Of a DNA stretch of 64,000 nucleotides, positions 36,546 to 45,134 are shown piece after piece. The first letter of the stretch is position 1, and each line of letters begins with the position of its first letter. The notes beneath the pieces were generated by a model that saw nothing but the letters and a program-made list of their open reading frames with translations, made no database searches and was not told the origin of the DNA. Source of the stretch: DASREM01 sp035652095 (lineage in GTDB: Bacteria > Acidobacteriota > Terriglobia > Terriglobales > Acidobacteriaceae); contig DASREM010000028.1 of the NCBI GenBank assembly GCA_035652095.1, positions 372,001 to 436,000 of the forward strand. The letters are read 5' to 3'. The translations under genes and the position numbers were made by a program.

Positions 36546-36792
36546 CCTGTGTCGCGAGTACCGGGGCTTGCCATCATGGAGAGTCAAGCGTTGTGACGGT
36601 TCCTCTTCTGCCAAAAACCCAGCTCTCGGTGACTGGGGTCACTGACAAACCTCGATTACGGGAGCAAAGTGCTAGTGATTGGACTCCCGGCAGCTCAATA
36701 CTCCACGGAAACCGCTCACGCTCTGACGACTTGCTGCGCACGACCTGAGTTCGATCAGGGTTCCCACCGCTTGGACATGGAGGAGGTCTGCA

Positions 36793-38520
36793 ATGCTTCT
36801 CATTCGTCCGTCTCATGCGTTCATTTCTGCTGTGAAGGCACTGTTGCTTATGTTTCTCGGGATCGCGGTGCTGGTTGCGCCCAGCGTAGCGGGCGCAACT
36901 CTGCTCGATGCGAACGCCGCAGTTCCAATGCAGAATGACAATCCGCCTTTATTCCTTCCCGTAGTGACCTATGGTTTGGGTGGTCTCAGTCCGCAGACTT
37001 TCACCGTCGCAGACGTGAACGGGGATGGAGTGGCCGACTTGGTCGTGGCGGATTGCCAACCGGTTGGGCTTGCCAGCTGCGGAAACCTTGGCAGCAGTGC
37101 GGAGGGTGCTGTAACCGTTTTTCCGGGCAACGGCGACGGGACGTTCGGTACTCCCCTGAGTTACGACCCGGGCACGGCCAACGCCAATTCAGTGGAAGTC
37201 GCGGACGTGAATTTAGACGGCAAGCCCGACCTGGTAGTGGCTGCCTGTGGCTTCTCCGGAACTCCGCAATGCGGCAACTCGGATGGAGGGGTCATTAGCG
37301 TCATGCTGGGAAATGGAGATGGGACGTTCCAGCAAGGGACGATCTATAGCTCGGGCGGCATCAGCGCTATTTCGGTCAAAGTGGCAGACATGAACGGAGA
37401 CGTCATCCCCGACATTATTGTGGCCAGCATTTTTGACACGTACTACAACGCCAAGAGCGGAGTGGTCGCGGTGCTGCTGGGGAAGGGCAACGGAACATTT
37501 TCGACTGCGGTGGCCTACTCCTCGGGCCAAGTAGGGGCGACCGCAGTGGCTGTGGCCGACCTGAATGGGGACCACGTGCTTGATGTCGCGGTGAGCAATG
37601 GGGCATGTCCTGACACCAGCGTTGCGAACTGTGCCGGCGTCCTGCTGGGAAATGGCGACGGAACCCTGCAACCGGTCGCTAGCTATTTATCGGGAGGTGG
37701 TGAGGTCACTTCGATCGCCATCGCGGACGTGAACGGCGACTTACGGCCTGATCTGCTGCTTACGAACTGGTGCACCTCTTCCTGCGTGAACACCGCAGGT
37801 GTGCTGTTGGGAAATGGAGACGGTACGTTTCAGCCCGTTCTTACTTATGCCACAGGCGGCAACGGCGCCTGGTGGGTCGCTGTCGCCGATGTGAACGGAG
37901 ATGACAAACTTGATCTCGTTGTGGCGAACCAGTGCACGGGGGTGAACTTCTGCCTGACGTCGAAGGGAACGATTGGCGTGCTTCTAGGCAACGGCGATGG
38001 AACTTTCCAAACCGCTTCAAGCTACGATCCGGGAGGACATTCGACAAGCTTCATTGCCACCGCCGATGTGAACGGCGATGCCAAGCCGGACGTTTTAGTT
38101 GCGAATCCCTCGCGGCCACCCGAGGATGCAGGCTCGGTTGGCGTGCTGCTGAATAACAAGAATCCGTTCGACGTTACTCCGCCCGTTATCACGCTTGCCA
38201 CCTCACCAAAAGTCTTATGGCCGCCTGACCAGAGACTGGTGAAGGTCACGATTTCAGGAACCATTGCGGATTCTGAATCGGGCGTGCAGGCAGACAGCGT
38301 TGAGTACGCGGTCAGTGACGAATATCGGATTGTTCAGCCCCGGGGCCACGTCACGTTGAATGCGACGGGGGCGTACTCGTTTGGGATCTGGCTGCGCGCC
38401 TCACGAGAAAATACGGATACCAGCGGACGCCATTACTATATCCGGGTGAGCGCGAGAGATAACGCGGACAACCGCGGCGAGAAGTGGGGATTGGTGGAAG
38501 TACCTTACCAACGAAAGTGA
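36793..38520 (+). CDS. Secreted FG-GAP/VCBS seven-repeat beta-propeller protein
   Basis: A signal peptide (residues 12-34) precedes seven FG-GAP-type repeats, each with a calcium-binding VADVNGDGxxD-like loop (for example VADVNGDGVADLVV and VADLNGDHVLDVAV) and an LLGNGDGTF strand. Seven repeats fit one seven-bladed propeller. A C-terminal domain of about 110 residues (from TPPVITLATSPKVLWPPDQR) looks like a fibronectin/Ig-type fold. GGAGG lies 7 bases before the ATG. The protein is likely surface-exposed or secreted; the ligand is unknown. Confidence 0.87.
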   Translation: MLLIRPSHAFISAVKALLLMFLGIAVLVAPSVAGATLLDANAAVPMQNDNPPLFLPVVTYGLGGLSPQTFTVADVNGDGVADLVVADCQPVGLASCGNLGSSAEGAVTVFPGNGDGTFGTPLSYDPGTANANSVEVADVNLDGKPDLVVAACGFSGTPQCGNSDGGVISVMLGNGDGTFQQGTIYSSGGISAISVKVADMNGDVIPDIIVASIFDTYYNAKSGVVAVLLGKGNGTFSTAVAYSSGQVGATAVAVADLNGDHVLDVAVSNGACPDTSVANCAGVLLGNGDGTLQPVASYLSGGGEVTSIAIADVNGDLRPDLLLTNWCTSSCVNTAGVLLGNGDGTFQPVLTYATGGNGAWWVAVADVNGDDKLDLVVANQCTGVNFCLTSKGTIGVLLGNGDGTFQTASSYDPGGHSTSFIATADVNGDAKPDVLVANPSRPPEDAGSVGVLLNNKNPFDVTPPVITLATSPKVLWPPDQRLVKVTISGTIADSESGVQADSVEYAVSDEYRIVQPRGHVTLNATGAYSFGIWLRASRENTDTSGRHYYIRVSARDNADNRGEKWGLVEVPYQRK

Positions 38521-38565
38521 GGCGGGCCCCTGAAGGCGAGGACCAGGATCTCTCGATAGCAACGT

Positions 38566-38650
38566 TGGTGCGAAAGGGGGGACTCGAACCCCCATGGGTT
38601 TCCCCGCCAGATCCTAAGTCTGGTGCGTCTGCCAATTCCGCCACTCTCGC
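38566..38650 (-). tRNA. tRNA-Leu (anticodon UAG)
   Basis: Read on the minus strand, GCGAGAG pairs with CTTTCGC in the acceptor stem (one G-U). The anticodon arm is CCAGA-CTTAGGA-TCTGG with anticodon TAG. A long variable arm typical of leucine tRNAs and a GGGGG-TTCGAGT-CCCCC T-arm follow, with an encoded 3' CCA at 38566-38568. Confidence 0.95.
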
Positions 38651-38658
38651 ATACCTCA

Positions 38659-38664
38659 ATTATA
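38659..38664 (-). promoter_or_regulatory. Consensus -10 box for tRNA-Leu
   Basis: TATAAT on the minus strand lies 8 bases upstream of the mature 5' end, so transcription would start almost at the tRNA. The -35 region is not a good match. Confidence 0.4.
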
Positions 38665-38985
38665 CAAACGCTTCAGTTGGTTTCGATGGGGTCTCTTTCA
38701 GGAGCACTATGCCCAAACTCAGCCTTCCTCCTCGATTCGTCGTGCCGCTTCTAGCAGGTCGGATGCGCTGACGATGTTGGGCCGAACCAACACGCATGTA
38801 TTTTATGTCCCGATTATCGCCATCGCTATTTATCAGGAAGCGGGCAACCGTCCTGCATGGCTCTGGCAATCCGTTGATGAACTCTGACCAAGCCCGGTCA
38901 TTAAATATGACATTTGTGCACTATTGCTCAGACAGGAACTATGTCTCCGAATAGATTGGGATCACCGTAAAAGGAAACGGCTCCG
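38665..38985. promoter_or_regulatory. Intergenic region with a GTCAT/ATGAC dyad
   Basis: No supported gene lies here. A dyad GTCATTAAATATGAC at 38897-38911 (perfect 5-base arms, 5-base AT spacer) sits about 75 bases before the 60-residue gene and could be an operator. Two very short frames, of 20 codons from about 38709 (with AGGAG before it) and 37 codons at 38774-38887, have no other support. Confidence 0.3.
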
Positions 38986-39168
38986 ATGAGCCAGCACCCA
39001 CCGAGCGACTGGAAACGACTCGCCGAACACGCCAGCGCCGAACTCGATCCGGCAAAGTTAATGCATCTGATTTCTGAGCTCAATCGCGTCCTGGCAGAAC
39101 GCGATCAGACGTCAATCAAACAGTTCCCGCGAACAGACCAGTTCGCCTGTTTTGGCGCTGAGCAGTGA
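38986..39168 (+). CDS. 60-residue helical protein coupled to a receiver gene
   Basis: A short protein beginning MSQHPPSDWKRLAEHASAEL with an amphipathic helix continuing through LMHLISELNRVLAERD. Proteins of this look are common in acidobacteria, from memory, but have no function I can name. AAGGAAA lies about 9 bases upstream of the ATG. The stop overlaps the GTG of the next gene (GTGA), so the two proteins are probably made together, and the small protein may bind the receiver (inference). Confidence 0.65.
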   Translation: MSQHPPSDWKRLAEHASAELDPAKLMHLISELNRVLAERDQTSIKQFPRTDQFACFGAEQ

Positions 39169-39845
39169 GAGCGAGTATCCAACTGAAAACCAATTCAAAA
39201 ATACGAATACTGCTGGTCGAGGACGATGAGGCTGTGCGTCAGACCATCTCACACTTGCTGGCCGCCGAGGGGTACGAAGTTTCGGTTGCAAATGACGGTT
39301 TTGACGCCCTCCTGCACTTGCAGGATGTCCTCCCTCACATACTTCTCTCGGATCTCAACATGCCTCAAATGTCGGGATTCGAGTTGTTGTCGGTTGTTCG
39401 GCGCAGATTCCCGGAGATCCTGGTCGTAGCCTCCAGCGGAGCTTACGATTCCAGCGCGGTACCCGACGGCGTGATCGCCGATGCGTTTTACGCCAAGGGC
39501 AAAGAAAGCGCGGCGGAACTCCTGGCGATTATTGCGAAGCTGGTGCGCACTGGCTCAACTGGTCATAAAGGAGAGAATGCCCCGGTCTGGATTCCTCGCA
39601 ATGGTAAGGATCATAATGGCAAGCCCTATGTTGTCCTGACTTGCACCCGATGTCTGAGGTCGTTCCCATTCACGGTGGAACACGAACCGACAGCGGAAGT
39701 TTTGAAGACCCCGTGCATCTACTGCCCTCACGAAGTCACGTACATTATCGATTTCTCCCGGTCGGTGAACTCGCCCGAGAAACGGGCGGCCTGGAAGGCC
39801 GCTTTTCTGAAGTCGCACAACGAGTCAGGTCTGCAACAGAGCTAA
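39165..39845 (+). CDS. Response-regulator receiver with C-terminal zinc-ribbon-like domain
   Basis: Residues 12-130 form a complete receiver: EDDE at 19-22, the phospho-acceptor Asp63 in LLSDLNMPQMSG, and the conserved Lys in FYAKGKES. The C-terminal 90 residues contain two Cys pairs, TCTRC and CIYC, some 30 residues apart, in a beta-rich context, which suggests a zinc ribbon rather than a DNA-binding helix-turn-helix. The start GTG 39165 overlaps the previous stop. No histidine kinase is nearby. Confidence 0.8.
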   Translation: MRASIQLKTNSKIRILLVEDDEAVRQTISHLLAAEGYEVSVANDGFDALLHLQDVLPHILLSDLNMPQMSGFELLSVVRRRFPEILVVASSGAYDSSAVPDGVIADAFYAKGKESAAELLAIIAKLVRTGSTGHKGENAPVWIPRNGKDHNGKPYVVLTCTRCLRSFPFTVEHEPTAEVLKTPCIYCPHEVTYIIDFSRSVNSPEKRAAWKAAFLKSHNESGLQQS

Positions 39846-40207
39846 GCTGACTCGAGCCTTGCAATTGCCGGAGGGATTTGCGCAACAGCTTCTCTGTCGT
39901 TTCCAGCAGCCTCAGGCTGTCCCTGAGCAAGTCTTAGCTGCTGCGGATCAATAGTTCGGCTCCGGTCGATTCACAATCGCGCATGTTCCTCAAGGCGCTC
40001 CCGCGATGATCACTCTCTTCTGACGATGACAGCGACAACGGAAAAACAACCAGATGACGTGGTATTCGGGAGTTCCCACATCCGGAGACAGCATTCCTTT
40101 CAAAGCTCCACCATTGGCGACGGTACCGAAGAATGCACGCGGAAGCGAACCCCGGTGTCAGCACATGGCCGAAGGGAACACGTCCGGTGTCAGTAAATTC
40201 GAGCGAG
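39846..40207. other. Intergenic region without recognised elements
   Basis: This gap lies between two convergent genes. I saw no convincing terminator, promoter or gene. A minus-strand frame at 39745-39930 would make a helix-rich peptide but begins at TTG directly after an in-frame stop and has no ribosome-binding site. Confidence 0.3.
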
Positions 40208-43200
40208 CTACTGGAAGTCGGATACCAGCTCGCCGCCATAATGTTTGACGACCAAGGCGGCGACCCGGGCGATAGCATCGTGCAGGCTGGCGGTTGTGCC
40301 GCGGTGATGTCCGGTGAAGACCACCAGCACGATAGGTTCCTCGTTGACCCAGAGCACCCCCGCGTCATTGGCGATGAAAGGCTGGCCATCGCCGGTCTTA
40401 TGCGCAATGCGGACGTCCTTCAAATATCTGGGGAAGCGATCGTTGACCTGCTGCTTCTCCATGATTCCCAAGAGCAAATCGCTCGCATGCTTTGACACCA
40501 GTTTCCCGTTGACCATCATTTCAAGCAAGCGGCCGACGTCCGCAGTGGTGCTGCGCCCGAAGTAGATTCCCGCGTCATAAATCGTATGACCGAAGGCTTG
40601 TTGCACTTGGCCTTCGTCGTATTTTCCGAAAGGGAAGTTCACGGTCTGATCGCCGCGTGCGGTTCGATAGGAAGCATCAAGGGTGCCGAGCCAGGTGCGG
40701 TCCCAATCAAGATCGGAAAACTGAATTGAGGTGTTCGCCAGGCCGAGCGAGTGCATGTAGTCGGTCACGTTTTTGCGCCCGACCTTGTCGCCAAGCAGAT
40801 CGGTGGCTTCGTTGTCGCTGATGATGATCATCAGCGTGAGCAGGTCCTTCAGGGCCGGATTGAGTCCGGGATCCAGGGTGTACAGAACCCCTGAGGGAAG
40901 CCGCTCGTCCTCGGGTTTGGTGGTAATCCGGTCCGTCAACGACAGCTTGCCATTCTCCGCTTGATGCATCAGTTCGGCGGCGATCGCGAGCTTGATCACA
41001 CTGAAGGTCTCGAAAACTTTATCGGAGTCGTGGGCAATCTGCTCGCCGGTCGCAAGATTCTTCATGTAAATGGACATCTCGCCTGGAAACTTTTTCTCGA
41101 TGCCGGTTAGCTGCTTTCGCAATCCCTCGAGCGACGAAGCTCCGTGATTGGCCGTTTTCTGATTCAGTTCGTCGAGCAGTCTTGTATTTCTGGCCAGCGC
41201 GTCCTGCAACAATGCGGCTTGTTGAGAAGCCGTCGCCCAGTCCTGCTTCTCGACGGCCTCCGTCAGTCCCGGCAACTCAAGGTGGGCGTACGTGAAGCGC
41301 GCGCCGTAGAGCATGTGTTTGAACCAGGGACGCCCGGGAATTCCGTCGGGGTTCAGCCAATTGTGCTCGACCTGCATCATGCCCAGGTTGATGGATTCGC
41401 GAGTCTGCGGATCCAGAGCGCCTGAGGCCAACGCGGCATTCAGAGAATCGTTCAGCCGTTTGCCGGCGGCTTCGAACTTGTCGATCGTTGCAAATAGTGG
41501 TTGCAGATCCAGCGACGAGAGGTCTTTGCCCTTCGCCATTTCCTGGACGAACTGGCGCAGGCTGCCGGCGTAGCTGGCGAAGTCGAATGGAAGCAAGTCG
41601 GCGTTGGCAAGCCGCAGGGCGAGGACGCCCCACAATTGCGACATCAAGGTGTGGTACCGGTAGCCGGGATCGCCAAAGTGATTCATCCAATAGAAGTCGT
41701 CGTACATCGAGTGGTACACGCCATAAGGGCCGTCGAAGTCCAGGCCGATCACCGGCATCCCGATGAAGTTCAGGAACACGGTATGGTCAGAGCCGCTGCC
41801 GATGCGAGTGTCGGCGAGGGTTTCATCGCGGACGTCATCTTGTTTCTTGCTGTGAGCCGATGATTCCTTCCATGCCTGGTACAAGGACTTTCCCGACGGG
41901 TCGGATAGTGAGTGGCTGGCCTCGACCAGCATAGGAGCGAGCGATGCAACGGCGCTGCCTTCAAAATTCGGTCCCGAAGTAGAAGAATCGACATTGATGT
42001 AGGCAACGGCTTTTTTGCGCAGTTCGTCGGCGAATTGTTCGCCCCATTCGGTCGAACCTGTGAGCCCGACTTCTTCTCCATCCCAGCTGCAGATTACCAA
42101 CGTGCGCCGCGGGCGCGTGCCTTGCTTGAGCAGTTGTCCCAGTGAGCGCGTCACCTCCATCATCGAAGCGGTGCCGCTGCTGGGATCGACTCCGCCGTAA
42201 ACCCATGCATCGCGGTGATTGCCGAGGACCACCCATTGGTCCGGCAACTCCGATCCGCGAATGCGAGCCTCCACCACGTAGTAGGGCTTGATCGAGTTGT
42301 CCATGGCGATCTTCAGATGGACACGGACTTTCTCTCCGCCAAGGTGGTATCGAATAGGCAATCCGCCTTGCCAATCGTCGGGCGCAACCGGTCCATCCAT
42401 GTTCTCGAGCAGGGGCTTGGCATCGCTCCAGGACAGCGGGAGCGCCATAATCTTGGGCAGCGAAACGGCTTCGTCTATCGGGATACGCTTTGCTCCTGCA
42501 ACCGATGCCCAACCCGGAGTGAGCGGGTCTCCCGGCACCATGAAATCGTAAGTAATGGCGCCGCGCTGGATGTGGCTCTCGGGACCCCATGGGCCCTTGG
42601 GGAAGACCTCGCCCCGCTTGTAACCATCTTCCTGGGGATCGCTGTACACCAGCATGGCAGCGGCGCCTTCGCGCTGCGCAGTCAGCGCCTTGAATCCTCG
42701 ATAGCTGTAAGGATTCGAATATCGAACCAGGACGATTTTGCCTTTTACCGTGATGCCTTGCTTGCGCAACAAGTCGTAATCTTCGGGGTTGCCGCTGTGA
42801 GCGTATACGACGGATGCGGTCAGATCGCCGGAAGTGGACATTCCAGTCCATGCCTGGCTGACGCGTGGGTTCTTGGTGTCCGGATCCACGTCATATGCCT
42901 GCTCGCGCAGACTCGCCCGGAAATGAATGGGCGCCACCATCTCGAGCGAGGCGCTTTTCGGAGCCGTGCTGTAAACGTCGTAGCGGCGAATGACGATATC
43001 CTCCAAACCTTGTTTGCGCCACTCGCTTGCGATGTATCGCGCTAGTTCGTTGTTTCGTTTGGAACCTGCAATGTGAGGCTCCGCAGTGAAGATGCGATGC
43101 TGGCGACGTTCTTCATTCGCGGATGGGATCGCCTTGAAAGAAGCTTCGATCTGTGTCTCACGGGCGACATTTGGCGATGCAAATCCCGTTATGGCATTTT

Positions 43201-43276
43201 GCGTCTGTGCACGAACCGTGACAGCAAAGCAGAGGCACACGCTAATGAGCGCACTTTTTCGTATGCGGAAAGACAT
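40208..43276 (-). CDS. Secreted M28 (glutamate carboxypeptidase II-like) peptidase fused to a class A beta-lactamase-like domain
   Basis: A signal peptide (RKSALISVCLCFAVTVRAQ) leads a protein of 1022 residues. Residues about 140-300 resemble a PA domain. Residues 340-560 are an M28B zinc peptidase: His354 in NHRDAW, Asp364 in GVDPSSGT, Glu401-Glu402 in WDGEEVGL, Asp in INVDSS, and His in SGSDHTVF. A TfR-like dimerisation region follows to about 720. Residues about 730-1020 form a penicillin-binding fold with FSVIK (Ser759, Lys762), SDN at 820-822 and KTG at 960-962, the three class A beta-lactamase motifs. ATG 43276 has AGGA about 9 bases upstream and lies downstream of a TATAAT at 43316-43321. 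Both halves appear catalytically intact; an omega-loop Glu166 equivalent was not identified. Confidence 0.9.
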   Translation of the reverse strand: MSFRIRKSALISVCLCFAVTVRAQTQNAITGFASPNVARETQIEASFKAIPSANEERRQHRIFTAEPHIAGSKRNNELARYIASEWRKQGLEDIVIRRYDVYSTAPKSASLEMVAPIHFRASLREQAYDVDPDTKNPRVSQAWTGMSTSGDLTASVVYAHSGNPEDYDLLRKQGITVKGKIVLVRYSNPYSYRGFKALTAQREGAAAMLVYSDPQEDGYKRGEVFPKGPWGPESHIQRGAITYDFMVPGDPLTPGWASVAGAKRIPIDEAVSLPKIMALPLSWSDAKPLLENMDGPVAPDDWQGGLPIRYHLGGEKVRVHLKIAMDNSIKPYYVVEARIRGSELPDQWVVLGNHRDAWVYGGVDPSSGTASMMEVTRSLGQLLKQGTRPRRTLVICSWDGEEVGLTGSTEWGEQFADELRKKAVAYINVDSSTSGPNFEGSAVASLAPMLVEASHSLSDPSGKSLYQAWKESSAHSKKQDDVRDETLADTRIGSGSDHTVFLNFIGMPVIGLDFDGPYGVYHSMYDDFYWMNHFGDPGYRYHTLMSQLWGVLALRLANADLLPFDFASYAGSLRQFVQEMAKGKDLSSLDLQPLFATIDKFEAAGKRLNDSLNAALASGALDPQTRESINLGMMQVEHNWLNPDGIPGRPWFKHMLYGARFTYAHLELPGLTEAVEKQDWATASQQAALLQDALARNTRLLDELNQKTANHGASSLEGLRKQLTGIEKKFPGEMSIYMKNLATGEQIAHDSDKVFETFSVIKLAIAAELMHQAENGKLSLTDRITTKPEDERLPSGVLYTLDPGLNPALKDLLTLMIIISDNEATDLLGDKVGRKNVTDYMHSLGLANTSIQFSDLDWDRTWLGTLDASYRTARGDQTVNFPFGKYDEGQVQQAFGHTIYDAGIYFGRSTTADVGRLLEMMVNGKLVSKHASDLLLGIMEKQQVNDRFPRYLKDVRIAHKTGDGQPFIANDAGVLWVNEEPIVLVVFTGHHRGTTASLHDAIARVAALVVKHYGGELVSDFQ

Positions 43277-43315
43277 GTCGAGAGTTCCTGGACCGCGTTG
43301 TGTGTGAGGGCGCGA

Positions 43316-43321
43316 ATTATA
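43316..43321 (-). promoter_or_regulatory. Consensus -10 box of the M28-beta-lactamase gene
   Basis: TATAAT on the minus strand predicts a start near 43309, giving a leader of about 33 bases to the ATG at 43276 and excluding the longer frame that opens at 43336. The -35 region is not a good match. Confidence 0.4.
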
Positions 43322-43725
43322 GCAGCCACTCACCAAATTCTACGGTGAGGCGGACGTGTAGCGAAAACTTGATTTTCTTTTAACCTCATTGGTAGATATG
43401 GAAACCACAGGATCTTAAACCATTACTTTATGTACACAGAGCTCTGAGGGAACGCCTGGCGCCACCGAGACCAACCCGCTGGCGAACGGTCGCATCTGCT
43501 AAACACCTGCACTTCGGAAAACAGAATATATTTTTTGTGACCCGCAACAAGTGGGCTGTTGCCGGGGTTTCTAGCGGGTATTGCTTCAGGAGTTTTCCAC
43601 AGGTCCATGTTTTAAGGCAGTTACGTCACAGAAGTGCATTTTGAGCTACAAACCTCAGTGACGAATAGTGTATGTTGGATAGCACCTTACCCAGACCAAT
43701 TCAGCAGTGAAGGTTGTCAGTACGC
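43322..43725. other. Divergent intergenic region before the first EPS-linked regulator
   Basis: About 400 bases without a gene. On the plus strand TTGATT (43369-43374), 18 bases and TAGATA (43393-43398) make a possible promoter, but it lies over 300 bases from the next gene. A perfect CAGAGCTCTG palindrome is at 43437-43446 and an AT-rich block with a T6 run is near 43530. None is strong alone. Confidence 0.25.
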
Positions 43726-44394
43726 ATGTTGCTTGCCGTGAGTACGATTCGTGTTTTCTTGCTGGCTGAAAATCGACTTCTGCGCGAAGCCCTGGCGCGC
43801 ATTCTTAGCAAGAAGAACGACATACGGGTGGTGGGTTCAGCGCCCTTTTCTCCCCAGGTGGTCGACGACATTGTGGGAGCAGCTCCGGACGTGCTGCTCT
43901 TCGATTGCATGCCTTTTACCCTTTGCGAACTGGGAGTGATTCCGGAATTGCGACGCGTAATTCCGGAGCTCAAGGTCGTCATGATTGGCATGGAATGCGA
44001 TCGCGAGATGTTCTTGCGCGCCGTGCGTGAAGGGGCAGTGGGGTATGTCTTGAAAGATGCCTCCGCGCTTGAGGTGGCCGCGGCCGTGCGTTCCGTGGTG
44101 GTGGAAGAAGCAGTCTGTCCTCCCGCGCTTTGCCTGACGCTGTTCGAATACTTCGCGCAGCAGAGCCGGAGCTTGCCGAATTATCAGATCAAGCAGCAAC
44201 TGGGATTGACCCGTCGCGAGCAGCAACTGGTGCAGATGATCGGGCGAGGCCTGACCAACAAGGAAATTGCACAGGAACTAAACGTGGCCGAGCAGACCAT
44301 CAAGAACCATGTTCACCGCATGCTTCGCAAGGTAGGGGCGAACGATCGACTCGCCGTGGTCGAACTCTGTCGCAACCAGGGGTGGGTATCATAG
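43726..44394 (+). CDS. NarL/FixJ-type response regulator
   Basis: The receiver has the phospho-acceptor in DVLLFDCMP (Asp60, counted from ATG 43726) and the conserved Lys in GYVLKDASALE. The C-terminal helix-turn-helix (LTRREQQLVQMIGRGLTNKE, then VAEQTIKNHVHRMLRKVGA) is of the LuxR type. Unlike the two regulators at 15-19 kb, this one retains the Asp. Upstream in-frame TTG 43714 is possible, but the ATG with GTGAAGG about 14 bases before is preferred. It lies just ahead of the exopolysaccharide operon and is a candidate activator of it; its kinase is not in view. Confidence 0.87.
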   Translation: MLLAVSTIRVFLLAENRLLREALARILSKKNDIRVVGSAPFSPQVVDDIVGAAPDVLLFDCMPFTLCELGVIPELRRVIPELKVVMIGMECDREMFLRAVREGAVGYVLKDASALEVAAAVRSVVVEEAVCPPALCLTLFEYFAQQSRSLPNYQIKQQLGLTRREQQLVQMIGRGLTNKEIAQELNVAEQTIKNHVHRMLRKVGANDRLAVVELCRNQGWVS

Positions 44395-44443
44395 GCCCGC
44401 TGCTTCCGAGTTCTGAACAAAATACCAGCCTCAAGTTCCAGCA

Positions 44444-44556
44444 GATGACACTCTCGTCATTTCTAGTGCTCGCAGATGAGTACTAGATGAGTACTGTGAG
44501 GCGCCGTTTCCTGGTACTTGCAATCGCGAGTAATGCGAAAAAGGATGAGTACCAGG
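44444..44556. repeat. Cluster of short direct and inverted repeats between two receiver genes
   Basis: Three copies of GATGAGTAC[T/C] occur at 44475-44484, 44486-44495 and 44544-44553. The third is part of AGTACCAGG, which pairs with CCTGGTACT at 44510-44518 as a perfect 9-base inverted repeat with a loop of about 29 bases. ATGAC-N6-GTCAT at 44445-44460 adds a further dyad. This density suggests binding sites or a structured leader controlling the receiver gene at 44633. Confidence 0.45.
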
Positions 44557-44632
44557 CCAAGCGCAGCTAGGTTCGTGTTTGAACCTGTTTTGCCGGCTAC
44601 ATTCGGTAGATACTCTCGCCGCAGGGGGCGTT

Positions 44633-45052
44633 GTGCAAAGAGTCAGAGTACTGGTGGCGAATCGACCACGGCTGATGCGGGAACTCGTGTTGGCTACCAT
44701 CACCGAGCAGCCGGACATTGAAGTTGTGGGTGTCGTTGAAGACCTGACCTCGATTCTGGAACTGGTCGATCAATCACGCCCCGACTTTCTGATCATCACA
44801 TTGGACGCGTCGGAAGAACGTCCACACGTCTGCGACCTGCTTCTCGACCGTTTTCCTCACCTCAAGATCCTTGCGGTCGCCGCCGAGAAGAACAGCAGCA
44901 TTTTTTATTGGGCGAACCTGGATATCCGATCGAACCGGATCGAGACTTCCGAAGAAGGCATTCTGAACACACTGCGTGGCCGCATGCTGTTGGCGCGGCG
45001 CGCGGAGATCACGGCACCGCCGAAGGTGGTGGCAAGTCCGAAGGCGAATTAA
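44633..45052 (+). CDS. Stand-alone receiver-like protein with degenerate phosphorylation site
   Basis: A 139-residue single domain starting (V)QRVRVLVANRPRLMRELVL. The first acidic pair is lost (VANRP), and at the phospho-acceptor position LIITLDASEE has Thr56, with Asp58 two residues on, so conventional phosphotransfer is doubtful. The fold and the ITEQPDIEVVGVVED segment still match receivers. GTG 44633 has AGGGGG 5 bases upstream; a longer frame opens at 44579. It precedes the antiterminator gene by 82 bases. Confidence 0.7.
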   Translation: MQRVRVLVANRPRLMRELVLATITEQPDIEVVGVVEDLTSILELVDQSRPDFLIITLDASEERPHVCDLLLDRFPHLKILAVAAEKNSSIFYWANLDIRSNRIETSEEGILNTLRGRMLLARRAEITAPPKVVASPKAN

Positions 45053-45070
45053 TCACGTCTTCGCATATTG

Positions 45071-45088
45071 GTTGTAAGTAAATACAAC
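45071..45088. promoter_or_regulatory. GTTGTA-N6-TACAAC dyad upstream of the EPS operon
   Basis: Two perfect 6-base arms separated by AGTAAA, an 18-bp symmetric site about 50 bases before the upxY-like start. The position and symmetry are those of an operator for a dimeric regulator, such as a neighbouring LuxR-type protein. No clear -35/-10 pair was identified beside it. Confidence 0.4.
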
Positions 45089-45134
45089 TAAAGTGGTTAG
45101 CTCACAAAAGCCCTGTAAGTGAGGGGGCGAAGCT

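Noticed and set aside
38774..38887. 37-codon plus-strand frame between tRNA-Leu and the 60-residue gene
   Set aside because: No ribosome-binding site and no support for coding.
39745..39930. Minus-strand frame giving a helix-rich 61-residue peptide
   Set aside because: It starts at TTG right after an in-frame stop, lacks a ribosome-binding site and mostly overlaps the receiver gene.
39934..40407. 157-codon minus-strand frame at the end of the M28-beta-lactamase gene
   Set aside because: Shadow of the real gene in another frame; low-complexity Ser/Pro composition.
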